Assembly: GCF_000422505.1 (NCBI RefSeq)
Contig: NZ_AULX01000034.1
Location: 1-64,000, forward strand
Length of the DNA: 64,000 nucleotides
Reading direction: 5' to 3'
Source of the DNA: Paenibacillus pinihumi DSM 23905 = JCM 16419
GTDB lineage: Bacteria; Bacillota; Bacilli; Paenibacillales; Paenibacillaceae
Shown here: positions 21,032 to 29,259 of the stretch, piece by piece
Layout: every line of letters begins with the position of its first letter
Numbering within the stretch: position 1 is the stretch's first letter
Program-made: the position numbers and the translations under genes
The notes under the pieces: model-generated
Told to the model about the DNA's origin: nothing
Seen by the model: the letters and a program-made list of their open reading frames with translations, nothing else
Database searches by the model: none

Positions 21032-22456
21032 TTACTCCGGCAGGCCAGCTACTCGTATCCTTAGCACCTTGGCATCCGTATGTCCGGCAAGGGCATGGGC
21101 AGACCGGCGCAGGCCGGGAATCCATAAAATTCTTCCATCAGCGTCGCAAAGTAACGGCGCATGATCCCGCTTCGAACGCGGCCATTTCGCATCTACGAAC
21201 ATATCTTGCACTTTTTTTGTGCCGTTTAGTCCTAACACCTCCATACGATCTCCAGGCCGCCGATTCCGGACGAAGAGTGGATACGCCAGCGCCCCGCTGT
21301 CAAACCAGGCCTCAAGTCGTGAAGCCGGTCTTGCAGGCAGATCATCCCCAGGAACATACAGGGTGTCCACGAACCATTCCATTCCTGTCTCTGCAATAAA
21401 CAGTCGGCCGTCTTGCTCTGTAAGCTCATACTCATAGGGGGCTGATGAATCTGTATCATTGCCCTTCCGCCATAACAGCATCCCATAATCGATGCAAAAC
21501 CGGATTCCGCCGCCTGCATCAAGGCTTTCACCAGATAATGAGCCTTGTTCAGCCGCTTCCCGGACTGCTTCGATCCGTTCATAAGTGATGGCGTCTTTTT
21601 CCTGAATAAGATAGTTTAATATTAGTTTAATCAATCTCCTTTGTAAAGCGACGTGCAATTCCAGCAATGCATAGCGGTCCATGACCGCTTTCCCGGCGGA
21701 CAGCCGGACCTTCTCCCTGAACAGCACGGCTGCCTCCCGCTTCATATAGTCGTCATCCGAACGGGCCATATCCGACAGGCGAAGCAGTGATTCGGCAAGC
21801 TTTGGATTCAGCTCCTCCAAATAAGGAATGACATCCAGCCTGACTTTGTTACGAAAATAATGACGCTTGAAGTTGCTGCTGTCCATACTGTACGGGAGAT
21901 TATGATAATCGCAGTATGCAAGAAGCTCCGACTTGTTAATACGAAGCAGGGGACGGATAAGTTCCACGTTTTTTTCCGTTCGGGAAATCGGCATCCCCGC
22001 AAGCCCTCCGGGGCTTGTCCCGCGGATAATACGCATCAATACGGTCTCCGCCTGATCACCGGCATGATGCCCGAGCGCGATCCTCCCTGCCCCGCAGGCA
22101 GCAGCTGCTTCTTGGAGAAAAGCGTAACGCTGCTCACGTGCAGCAGCCTGTGCATTCATGCCGGTCTGCTCAATATAAGCCGGCAGGTTCAGCACGACAG
22201 TCTGCAAAGGAATACCGATGCTGGCGCACCACTCCGTTACAAGGGCCGCCTCCCGGGCAGATTCTTCAATCCGGAAGCCATGATTTACATGCGCAGCAGC
22301 AAGTGCAAGCTGCTCTGCCCCGGCAAGCTGCTGAAGCATATGGAGCAATGCCATCGAATCCGGGCCGCCAGAAAGTGCTGTCATGATTGTATCCCCCGGG
22401 CTCCACAGCTTGTACATTGCTGCAGTCTCCCTGACCCGATCCAATAATTCCTCCAT
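21032..22456 (-). CDS. tilS: tRNA(Ile)-lysidine synthase TilS
   Basis: Modifies C34 of the tRNA-Ile CAU anticodon to lysidine, using ATP. The PP-loop ALSGGPDSMALLHML lies near the N-terminus; NMAR-type residues and a C-terminal substrate-binding domain (VRNRRPGDRMEVLGLNGTKKVQDMFVDAKWPRSKRDHAPLLCDADGRILWIPGLRRS) follow. ATG 22456 is preferred because AAAGG lies 9 nt upstream; ATGs at 22465 and 22486 are in frame. It lies between yabT and hpt, as in B. subtilis. Confidence 0.95.
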   Translation of the reverse strand: MEELLDRVRETAAMYKLWSPGDTIMTALSGGPDSMALLHMLQQLAGAEQLALAAAHVNHGFRIEESAREAALVTEWCASIGIPLQTVVLNLPAYIEQTGMNAQAAAREQRYAFLQEAAAACGAGRIALGHHAGDQAETVLMRIIRGTSPGGLAGMPISRTEKNVELIRPLLRINKSELLAYCDYHNLPYSMDSSNFKRHYFRNKVRLDVIPYLEELNPKLAESLLRLSDMARSDDDYMKREAAVLFREKVRLSAGKAVMDRYALLELHVALQRRLIKLILNYLIQEKDAITYERIEAVREAAEQGSLSGESLDAGGGIRFCIDYGMLLWRKGNDTDSSAPYEYELTEQDGRLFIAETGMEWFVDTLYVPGDDLPARPASRLEAWFDSGALAYPLFVRNRRPGDRMEVLGLNGTKKVQDMFVDAKWPRSKRDHAPLLCDADGRILWIPGLRRSAHALAGHTDAKVLRIRVAGLPE

Positions 22457-22527
22457 AAGCTCCATCCTTTCTCTTTCCCCATCCATTCCTGATTCTAAAG
22501 AGCGCCAACCCCATCTTTATAATTCAG

Positions 22528-23463
22528 CTATACATTTAAATACCAAATTGCTGTTGCTGCCAGCATCAGCACGGACACGGCAAATGCTCTGAACAGCCAT
22601 CGTGATCCTGACTTTTTGCGCTGCCGGGCAGAGCTTCTGGTCCGATATCGGCTCTGCCATGCGGCCGATGCTTCGCGCGCGCTGTTGAAGCCGCCGCTAA
22701 GCGCCTTCCCGAACCACTCTCCGAACGGAGCCAGGGTCACACTTTCTTTGACCAGCGCCAGCAATGCATTCACCGACCGGTCGCGGGACTTCAAAAGCTG
22801 AGCAAGCCGCCTGTCTTCCATGACCTGAATAAGCAGTACAGCCAGTGAAAATAAATCATAAGCCGGATCGGCGCGGCGTGAGCCAGCAGACCAGTACCCG
22901 CGGTCATACAGCTCTGTAAATTGGCGCACACTCTTGCCAATCGCCGTAACGCCCCCGTAGTCAATCAGATGCGCACGGCCATACTGGCTAACCAGCACAT
23001 TATCCAGTTTCAGATCCCCGAACACCCAGCCCTCCTGATGAAGCTCGGCAAGCTGGCGCAGCAAATGAACACCGAGCAAAGAGTACCATTCAGACCCTTC
23101 ACGCTGCAGATATTCTGTCATCGAAGAACCTTGTATGTATTGCATAACATAGAAGCAGTAATCCCGTCCCGGGTAATGCGTAAAATCATCGACATGAACC
23201 AGGAACGGCTCCCCGCTCCGGGACTTTGTATCGGTAATAGCCCGCAACACATTAATTTCGGATTGCAGGTCCGCAGCGTCTGCGCCGACCTTTAACGCAT
23301 AACTTCTTCCCCGGTGAGAGACGAGAAATACTTTGCCGTTGGCACCTTCCCCCAGCAGGCGCTGGACTTCGTAACGCCCGCCATGCCATTTCCCGTATAG
23401 TATCGTACCTCTTGCAAGCCGCAGATCAAACGACGTAGTCACTCCGCAGCCCATCCATGTCAT
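22528..23463 (-). CDS. yabT: membrane-anchored Ser/Thr protein kinase (YabT-like)
   Basis: About 310 residues: a Hanks-type kinase domain, a basic linker, and one C-terminal transmembrane segment (ALFRAFAVSVLMLAATAIWYL region). The glycine loop is LLGEGANGKVFLV and the ATP lysine is in YALKVG. The catalytic loop reads FGDLKLDN, keeping Asp/Lys/Asn but lacking the HRD His-Arg. DFG is DYG. B. subtilis YabT is a DNA-activated sporulation kinase of the same architecture. Start 23463 is chosen for GAGGA 7 nt upstream; in-frame starts extend to 23505, overlapping yabS. Confidence 0.85.
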   Translation of the reverse strand: MTWMGCGVTTSFDLRLARGTILYGKWHGGRYEVQRLLGEGANGKVFLVSHRGRSYALKVGADAADLQSEINVLRAITDTKSRSGEPFLVHVDDFTHYPGRDYCFYVMQYIQGSSMTEYLQREGSEWYSLLGVHLLRQLAELHQEGWVFGDLKLDNVLVSQYGRAHLIDYGGVTAIGKSVRQFTELYDRGYWSAGSRRADPAYDLFSLAVLLIQVMEDRRLAQLLKSRDRSVNALLALVKESVTLAPFGEWFGKALSGGFNSAREASAAWQSRYRTRSSARQRKKSGSRWLFRAFAVSVLMLAATAIWYLNV

Positions 23464-24151
23464 CTCTATGTCCTCTACCATAATCGTCTTTTCTATAAAA
23501 ATCAATGACCTCCATGATTGCAGGGCCTGTAGGTGTTGTTCCCTGCATTTGCAGCCTGGAGAACAAGGCGGGGATATCTTTCATGCTGCGGGTCCATCCC
23601 ATATCCAGGGCAGCACCTTCCCCATGCTTTCCGCCCGGAAAATGAAATACGCTCAGCTCGCTCTCTCCTTGGCGGGATTGCAGGCTCAGCATCAAATCCT
23701 TGATCGCTTCCTCGACCGCCTGCAGCTTGGGCTTCATGCTGGCGCTCGCATCAATAAGCAGAGCAACGCGAAGCTTGGCGGTCTCCCCCAGTTCGTCCAT
23801 TACCCTCACAACCTCTCCCCGTTTTTCCGGAGGCAAGCTCTCCAGCGAGGAGTCGCCGAGCACCTGTTTCAGTTCCTTGTGGACCGCATTCTGAATGGTG
23901 TGCATTACGGTCTTCCTTGTCATCATTTGTACGGTGCGTGCCAGTTCCTTCGTATGGACCAGCCTGCTCAGGCCGCCTCCCGCCTTGGAAATTTCATTGA
24001 TTTCCGTTGCACCTGCCTCTCCCAAATCACCCTGGTCCAGCACACCGACCACGTTCACCGTTATACCTTCTGCATATGCGTGGGCAGCCGCCGTGACCGG
24101 ATTCATTCCGACATTGGAGCATCCGTCCGTAATTAATAGAATCTGCTTCAT
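23426..24151 (-). CDS. yabS: VWA-domain protein (YabS-like)
   Basis: A 241-residue cytosolic protein with two von Willebrand A-type segments: an N-terminal QILLITDGCSNVGMNP and a second MIDAS-like motif VALLIDASASMKPKL near residue 130, followed by TTPTGPAI. The AAGGAGGAG box is close upstream of ATG 24151. Paired with the YabT-like kinase, which it overlaps at the 3' end; the same pair sits between spoIIE and tilS in B. subtilis. Function unknown; a link to the kinase is inferred from position only. Confidence 0.82.
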   Translation of the reverse strand: MKQILLITDGCSNVGMNPVTAAAHAYAEGITVNVVGVLDQGDLGEAGATEINEISKAGGGLSRLVHTKELARTVQMMTRKTVMHTIQNAVHKELKQVLGDSSLESLPPEKRGEVVRVMDELGETAKLRVALLIDASASMKPKLQAVEEAIKDLMLSLQSRQGESELSVFHFPGGKHGEGAALDMGWTRSMKDIPALFSRLQMQGTTPTGPAIMEVIDFYRKDDYGRGHRDDMDGLRSDYVV

Positions 24152-24351
24152 TGCCTTCTCCTCCTTGGAAACTCATCTATGACTTGCACTCTATCATTAT
24201 TCCCTTAAGGGCCTGATCATAAACGGTCTGCGGACAAGAATGGAAGAATAGATTCTGACAGTCGGGGAACGCTTTGTTTCACATCATACGTAAATTTTTA
24301 TATCAATCCGCTGGGTGCACAGGATACCAGGCTGAACGGCACTTCAGGCAC

Positions 24352-24388
24352 AAATAAAGGATCAGGAGGCGCGCCCGTCCTGATCCTT
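24352..24388 (-). terminator. Rho-independent terminator of spoIIE
   Basis: A perfect 11-bp stem (24388-24378 with 24367-24357) with a GC-rich loop, followed by TTTATTT on the minus strand. About 50 bp after the spoIIE stop. The 24152-24350 stretch between it and yabS holds no gene that I can support. Confidence 0.82.
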
Positions 24389-24436
24389 CGATTCTGCTTG
24401 CCTTGCTCCACACGTATGCCCGCTTCCCGGACGGGA

Positions 24437-26932
24437 TCAGCTCACCGTCCTTGGCCGCTCCAGCCTGGACATTCCAGGCCAGCGGAAAGTTGCCCATTCC
24501 GGCTGATGCTTCTCAATTTTGGCGACAACAACCGTCATATCGTCCATGATCTGGCCGTCATGATGCCGGACGACCTTCTCCAGCAGCTGCTCGGCAATCT
24601 CCTGTGGCTGATCCACCTGAATCTCCTGAATGACCCGCTTCATCCACATCTCCTTGTTCACGGCATGTCCGGGAGCATCATAGATGCCATCCGTCATCAT
24701 AATCAGCGTATCACCCGGCTGCAGCTGAACCCGGATCAAGTCCACGTCTATCTCCTGCAGGATGCCGACCGGCAGATTATTGGCTGTTATCATAATGACC
24801 TCGCTTCCCCGTTTAATAAAACTCGGAGTCGAACCAATTTTCATAAAGGTAGTCTTGGCCGTGTACATATCAATTAAGGCCACATCGACGGTCGCATACA
24901 TTTCATCTGAGGAGCGCAGCAGCAGTACTGAATTTACCGATTTGATCGCCAGCTTCTCATCCATTCCCGATTGCAGAAGCTGCTGCAAGATGGAGAGCGC
25001 TGTACTGCTCTCAAGACGGGCCCGCTCTCCGTTGCCCATACCATCGCTGATGGCGACGGCAAATTTCCCGTTGCCGAGCTCTACCGTGCTGAAGCTGTCT
25101 CCCGATAACAAATCCCCTCCTTTTGCTGCTCCGGCGATTCCCGTCTCCACTTCATATTCTTTGGCCGACCCGAATTGCACAGTAGACGGATGGCCGGACT
25201 GCTCCGCGTAGCGCTCAGTTTTTACTGCAATATGCTCGCCCAGTATATCGCTCAACAGCGGCGCTATAATTTTTCGGCATTCGTCATAGCCCTTGCCGAA
25301 TGTATGGGCAATCTCAATTTCCACATTCCCCTCCTCTAGTGAAATAATATCGACGCTCTGAATGGAAAGGCCAAGCCCTTCCAGCGCCTCGCGGATTTGC
25401 TCCTCCTGAAGATGAAGCTCCTGTCCCTCCCGTTTAATTTCCTTGGCCAGATCCTCCATAACCTGGGACACCCCGGAAAGTTGCTCAGCTACGAGCTGGC
25501 GGGCGTCCTGAATCTGCCTTTTGTAGTGCTGATCATGCTGGTACAGCTCATACTGATGCTGCATCACGCCAATCACCTGCTTGGGTTTGACACAGTGTGT
25601 CGACCATTCCCGGGGAACTTCTTTGATCCCAGGCCTTCTCCCTTCTTCAATGGACATCATCATCTCTGTCATCAGCTTATAGGTCTGATAGAACTTCCCC
25701 TCCCAGCACAGATTTTTCCGGTGGCAGCTGGCACATGTCTTCTCTGCCACAACATTCATGAAATGACTGATTTCCTCCTCTCTCTTCTTCTCTGTATCCG
25801 TCACCTGAACAAGCGGACTGAAGCTGCGGGCGAGTTGCCGGAATACTTCCGAAAACTGTGTTACCCGCTGCGCTGTCACATCCCGGACCCGCTTGGCATA
25901 TTCGTGCTGTGATTTCATATGTTCATTCGTACCCGGCACGTATCGGGCAATTGTTTGAATAACACTGCGAGGCGTGCATAGAAACAGCAGCACCGCGGCT
26001 ACGGATTCCCAGGTGGAGCTCAGGATATTGGTTTGATTCCCTATATAAATGGATAATATAGAAGTACCAAGCAGCATGCCGAAGGCGACGGCCGTTTTAC
26101 CTCCGTCCCGCAACAAACCGGCCAGTAAACCGGCAAAAGCCAGCAGACTCATTTGCACGATAGCGTTCATATCCGCCAGGCTTAAAATCAGTCCGGCAAC
26201 TACCCCCACTGAAGCGCCAAGGGGAGCCCCGCCCACCAGGGCGAAAAGCAGCAGCAGGTACCTGGACATAACATGTTCCACTGACATGCTGTAAACCACC
26301 CAGCCGACCGCTCCCGTCATAATGGAGGCCAGCATTATCATCATACATATAATCTCCTCCGTCTTGAGCGAGGCGGACCGCTTCGTCATCGTCAGCACAG
26401 GCAGCGCCTGAATGAAGACAAGCGTCAGTACGAAACTTAGACCCGCCTCCACACCTACCATCATTAACTCGTACCAGCCGAGGGTGTCCAGAATGACGAC
26501 ATTGAACAGCCGGACCAGCAGTATGGAGATGAAGACTAGCAGCGGCGCATAATTCAGCTCTGCCTTCTCATAAGCTTCCAGTCCTTTGACGATCAGGAAG
26601 AAGATAGCGATCTGCAGTGCAATCCAGGCGGGAGCAGGCGAAGCTGCCAGCCAGCTTCCTGCAACCAGTGATATAGCGACGATCCGGTATGCATCCTTGC
26701 GAAGGAAATAAATAACGGCAAAATAGGCAATCGCAAATGGAGACAACGATTCCAAAATTGTTGCACGTCCAAGCAGGAAACCGACGGCCATAAACAATAA
26801 TGTCCAGCGCTTGGCTGCAACGATTTGAACCCACCTGCGAGTCGCCGCCCAGTTCAGCCCCTTTTGAATTGCCGTATTCACCGCACCTGTACGTTTTACG
26901 CCAGGCAACAACACCAGATTCTGCTTGTCCAT
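24437..26932 (-). CDS. spoIIE: stage II sporulation protein E, SpoIIAA-P phosphatase
   Basis: Membrane PP2C phosphatase that dephosphorylates SpoIIAA to activate sigma-F in the forespore. The 831 residues have about ten N-terminal membrane segments (roughly 35-330), a central region (FtsZ-interacting in B. subtilis), and a C-terminal PP2C domain with DSFSTVELGNGKFAVAISDGMGNGERA and MMTDGIYDAP. The promoter region has 0A boxes and a 21-bp spacer. The ribosome-binding site is weak (GGTGGTG). Position matches B. subtilis. Confidence 0.96.
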   Translation of the reverse strand: MDKQNLVLLPGVKRTGAVNTAIQKGLNWAATRRWVQIVAAKRWTLLFMAVGFLLGRATILESLSPFAIAYFAVIYFLRKDAYRIVAISLVAGSWLAASPAPAWIALQIAIFFLIVKGLEAYEKAELNYAPLLVFISILLVRLFNVVILDTLGWYELMMVGVEAGLSFVLTLVFIQALPVLTMTKRSASLKTEEIICMMIMLASIMTGAVGWVVYSMSVEHVMSRYLLLLFALVGGAPLGASVGVVAGLILSLADMNAIVQMSLLAFAGLLAGLLRDGGKTAVAFGMLLGTSILSIYIGNQTNILSSTWESVAAVLLFLCTPRSVIQTIARYVPGTNEHMKSQHEYAKRVRDVTAQRVTQFSEVFRQLARSFSPLVQVTDTEKKREEEISHFMNVVAEKTCASCHRKNLCWEGKFYQTYKLMTEMMMSIEEGRRPGIKEVPREWSTHCVKPKQVIGVMQHQYELYQHDQHYKRQIQDARQLVAEQLSGVSQVMEDLAKEIKREGQELHLQEEQIREALEGLGLSIQSVDIISLEEGNVEIEIAHTFGKGYDECRKIIAPLLSDILGEHIAVKTERYAEQSGHPSTVQFGSAKEYEVETGIAGAAKGGDLLSGDSFSTVELGNGKFAVAISDGMGNGERARLESSTALSILQQLLQSGMDEKLAIKSVNSVLLLRSSDEMYATVDVALIDMYTAKTTFMKIGSTPSFIKRGSEVIMITANNLPVGILQEIDVDLIRVQLQPGDTLIMMTDGIYDAPGHAVNKEMWMKRVIQEIQVDQPQEIAEQLLEKVVRHHDGQIMDDMTVVVAKIEKHQPEWATFRWPGMSRLERPRTVS

Positions 26933-26972
26933 GATTTTGGCACCACCATTCCGATTTTTTGATGTGCCTCTA

Positions 26973-27005
26973 ATTATAGGAGCCGGGTTTTATAAAGTTT
27001 GTCAG
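26973..27005 (-). promoter_or_regulatory. spoIIE promoter with 21-bp spacer
   Basis: On the minus strand, CTGACA (27005-27000), a 21-bp spacer and perfect TATAAT (26978-26973). The B. subtilis spoIIE promoter is known for the same abnormal 21-bp spacing and for needing Spo0A-P. A 0A-like box in reverse orientation (TTTGTCAGAA, plus strand 26998-27007) overlaps the -35. Confidence 0.72.
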
Positions 27006-27026
27006 AACCCGTAGCTTGTCCAAAAG

Positions 27027-27042
27027 TTTTTTCCGACAAAAA
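27027..27042 (-). promoter_or_regulatory. Spo0A box upstream of spoIIE
   Basis: The minus strand reads TTTTTGTCGGAAAAAA, one change from the 0A-box core TTTGTCGAAAAA. It lies about 25 bp upstream of the spoIIE -35, a position suited to activation. Confidence 0.6.
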
Positions 27043-27349
27043 CAAGCGCAGTCAAAAGCAGCTGACAATTGCGTGTCGCACCCAGTCCCCGCCTATGTTT
27101 GGAGCATCCTCCACACTTGCAATTGTCGCCCTGCCGTCTACAAAAAGCGTGGCTGGCTGCAAGGCATTCAATAGGGGAACATCGTCCGAACCTGTCGGAG
27201 TAGAAGGATATCTCAGGGAAAGTTCTGGTTCTAAATTAAAATTGACGTTTCATGCGCTATGCCGTCCGCAATATCTGCGGACTCAAGCTGATCTTGACAG
27301 CGGAACCGCTGTTTCGCGCATACCTGTGGGGGATTGCAGAAAAACAACA
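27043..27349. other. spoIIE-yabR intergenic region without a supported gene
   Basis: About 300 bp between the spoIIE 0A box and the yabR terminator. In B. subtilis tRNA genes lie here; I found no T-arm or cloverleaf. The minus strand holds a 39-codon frame starting at an ATG near 27352 and, in another frame, about 65 codons with no start codon. These could be remnants of a frameshifted gene or chance. Confidence 0.4.
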
Positions 27350-27381
27350 TAAAAAAAAGCAGAACCATAGGTTCTGCTTTT
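27350..27381 (-). terminator. Rho-independent terminator of yabR
   Basis: A perfect 12-bp stem (AAAAGCAGAACC with its complement, 27381-27355) around a 3-nt loop, followed by T residues. The adjacent A/T runs could let it act in both directions. Confidence 0.88.
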
Positions 27382-27398
27382 ATATGACAAAGTTCTAA

Positions 27399-27887
27399 TT
27401 ATACTCGTTTGGCTCCACGGCCTCCGCGCTTGGATTCCGTGTTTTTCTTGAGTGAAGAGATGCGCTCCTCGCTATCCTTCAGGAATCGCGACATTTTATC
27501 CTCGAATGAAGGTTTGCCGAAAGACGGTTTTCCAGCGCCTGATTTAAATGGACGTCCTCCACGATCTCCGCCCCCTCTTGGGGAACGGTCTCCTCCACCT
27601 CCACCTCCGAAGCGCTCGCGCGGTGGTGGCGACGGCTGCTGTCCCTCTGGACGATCAATCGCCTGTTTAATGGAAAGTCCGATCTTTCCGTCTTTGTCCA
27701 CGTTGATCACTTTTACTTTGACGACATCGTCAATCTTGAGATGATCTTTCACGTCCTTGACGTAATTATCGGCAATTTCCGAAATGTGAACGAGCCCAGT
27801 GACACCCCCTGACAAATCGACGAATGCCCCGAAATGAGTAATGCCTGTCACTTTGCCCTCTAATTTGGCTCCCACTTCAATTGCCAT
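27399..27887 (-). CDS. yabR: S1-domain RNA-binding protein (YabR-like)
   Basis: 162 residues. Residues 1-75 form an S1 domain (VGAKLEGKVTGITHFGAFVDLSGGVTGLVHISEIADNYVKDV ... VKVKVINVDKDGKIGLSIKQA). The rest is a Gly/Arg/Pro-rich low-complexity linker with RGGG repeats and a basic tail, which suggests RNA binding. ATG 27887 has GGGAGG 12 nt upstream. It lies between divIC and spoIIE as in B. subtilis. RNA target unknown. Confidence 0.92.
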   Translation of the reverse strand: MAIEVGAKLEGKVTGITHFGAFVDLSGGVTGLVHISEIADNYVKDVKDHLKIDDVVKVKVINVDKDGKIGLSIKQAIDRPEGQQPSPPPRERFGGGGGGDRSPRGGGDRGGRPFKSGAGKPSFGKPSFEDKMSRFLKDSEERISSLKKNTESKRGGRGAKRV

Positions 27888-27950
27888 AGAATAAAATGTT
27901 CCTCCCTAAAAGTTTTGCGAAGCAGACGTAAACGACTGCTGTCCTTTACT

Positions 27951-27959
27951 ATTATACCA
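27951..27959 (-). promoter_or_regulatory. extended -10 promoter of yabR
   Basis: The minus strand reads TGGTATAAT, a perfect extended -10 element. No good -35 lies at 16-18 bp, which extended -10 promoters tolerate. About 65 bp upstream of the yabR ATG. Confidence 0.5.
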
Positions 27960-28160
27960 GCGGACGGTACACAGTGGAATACATGCTCGCATAAGTCATG
28001 AAATTTACATCTAAATTACACTTTTGACGGCACCTTGAAACAGCCAAGGCATAGAGTGTTGCCGCCTTGGCAACGGCAGAGAGCGTATCGCTTACAAAAT
28101 CAGAGTCTCCATAGCGTGCACAGATAAATTCTGATAATGCATCATGCCGCGGGGCCGCAC

Positions 28161-28268
28161 AAAAAAAGCTCTGGCCGGTTGTGCATAGTCATGTTTGCAA
28201 ATATAAGTATAAACCGGGAGCAATCCCGAAATTCCTTATATTATCAAAAATTACTGCAAACCTCCATT
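28161..28268 (-). ncRNA. candidate structured leader RNA or small RNA between divIC and yabR
   Basis: Downstream of a good promoter (28275-28304) the minus strand can fold a nested hairpin: GTTTGCA/TGCAAAC (outer), AATATAAG/CTTATATT (8 bp, perfect) and CGGGA/TCCCG (inner), spanning 28261-28193. GCTCCCGG (28221-28214) could instead pair with CCGGCCAGAGC (28178-28168), directly followed by seven T residues. The two folds share bases and exclude each other, an attenuator-like layout. No ORF of size lies within. The RNA call is inference from sequence only. Confidence 0.35.
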
Positions 28269-28274
28269 ACCGTG

Positions 28275-28304
28275 ATTATAACCGAACCGAAGAAGCAAGG
28301 TCAA
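28275..28304 (-). promoter_or_regulatory. sigma-A-type promoter just downstream of divIC
   Basis: On the minus strand, TTGACC (28304-28299), an 18-bp spacer and perfect TATAAT (28280-28275). It starts 21 bp after the divIC stop. It drives either yabR with a leader of about 380 nt or a separate small RNA. Confidence 0.65.
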
Positions 28305-28325
28305 CAGACGCAAGCGGAGGTAAAG

Positions 28326-28643
28326 CTAATTCGAGCCTGAAATCTGAATTTGCTTCTCTCCAGGCATTGTCATGCCATACTCCTTGCGCGCCAGCTCCTG
28401 AATATATTCCGGATCATTCAGCATACTCACACGCTGGTCAAGCTGCTCCTTCTGCTGCTTGACCTCATCGAGCTTGCTTTGGGCAGCAAGGTATCTCTCG
28501 TATGTGTCCCCTTTGCTGTAGCCCTGATTTAACATGGTGTAGGCGGCCCAGCCCATAAAGAGGATGACGAAGATTAACCATAACTTCAAGCGCCTCTTGG
28601 AGCCTTCATATGAAGTTTTCTTGGCTGTACTGCTTGTCCTCAT
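28326..28643 (-). CDS. divIC: cell-division protein DivIC (FtsB family)
   Basis: 105 residues from ATG 28643, which has GGGGAGG 9 nt upstream. Basic cytoplasmic tail, one membrane segment (LWLIFVILFMGWAAYTML, about residues 22-39), then an extracellular leucine-zipper-like coiled coil (LAAQSKLDEVKQQKEQLDQRV) and the conserved DPEYIQELARKEYGM. It partners FtsL/DivIB at the septum. It starts 4 bp after the yabQ stop. Confidence 0.94.
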   Translation of the reverse strand: MRTSSTAKKTSYEGSKRRLKLWLIFVILFMGWAAYTMLNQGYSKGDTYERYLAAQSKLDEVKQQKEQLDQRVSMLNDPEYIQELARKEYGMTMPGEKQIQISGSN

Positions 28644-28647
28644 GCAT

Positions 28648-29259
28648 TCAATCCTCCCCAAACCATCTTTTCCATAATGCGATACAGCTTGTCTTGATAC
28701 GGGTGAACCGCCCTATTATATCTATTCTCTTCCAATACGGCTCCAGTACGCGCCATAGCGGTCTGACAACCGGCCTGAGCATCCAGGCGAGCAAGAGCCA
28801 GAACGGACGCAGCAACTGACCGGTCAACTTTACTATAAACAGGGAGATTGCCAGCGCAAACCCCAACAGTACCCGAACGAGCTTGTAGAGCATCAGCAAC
28901 GGCTTGATCACAAGCAGCTCAAAGCACCGTACAAGAAACCGCAGCAATTTGCGGATTGTTTCTATTAACCATACCACAAAAGCAATCACTGTTGAACTGA
29001 ACAGCCAAAAATAGAACCCAATACCTATAAGAAGTCCTAAAAAAATATAAATTCGCACTTCCCCATCATTATTCGCCATTAAAACCCGAAAAACAATAAG
29101 TGTTGCTGCAAGCCAGTACAACAGGTCCAAAATTGGAATCCACAGCCTGCCAATATGTAAACGATTCGACACGACCCGGTAGCTGTCAAAAGCAACACCC
29201 ATTCCAATTCCGGACAACAGCATCATCATTAGGGTCCCGAACTGCACACTCAGATTCAC
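28648..29259 (-). CDS. yabQ: spore cortex biosynthesis membrane protein YabQ
   Basis: 203 residues, mostly hydrophobic, with at least four membrane segments (about 7-25, 41-59, 68-95, 125-150) and a basic C-terminus. The N-terminal SVQFGTLMMMLLSGIGMGVAFDSYRV is typical of YabQ, a sigma-E-controlled protein needed for the spore cortex in B. subtilis. The GTG start overlaps the yabP stop (GTGA). Longer at the C-terminus than the short Bacillus form. Confidence 0.87.
   Translation of the reverse strand: MNLSVQFGTLMMMLLSGIGMGVAFDSYRVVSNRLHIGRLWIPILDLLYWLAATLIVFRVLMANNDGEVRIYIFLGLLIGIGFYFWLFSSTVIAFVVWLIETIRKLLRFLVRCFELLVIKPLLMLYKLVRVLLGFALAISLFIVKLTGQLLRPFWLLLAWMLRPVVRPLWRVLEPYWKRIDIIGRFTRIKTSCIALWKRWFGED

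Noticed and set aside
24152-24350. TTTGTTTCACATCATAC near 24280 as a parS or repeat copy
   Set aside because: Only half of the palindrome matches and the rest of the repeat does not align.
26999-27352. 117-codon frame on the plus strand in the spoIIE-yabR gap
   Set aside because: Starts at a TTG without a ribosome-binding site and runs through the spoIIE promoter and 0A box.
26933-27399. tRNA genes expected from the B. subtilis order
   Set aside because: No T-arm GGTTCGAATC-type sequence or acceptor pairing on either strand; no tRNA seen anywhere in the window.
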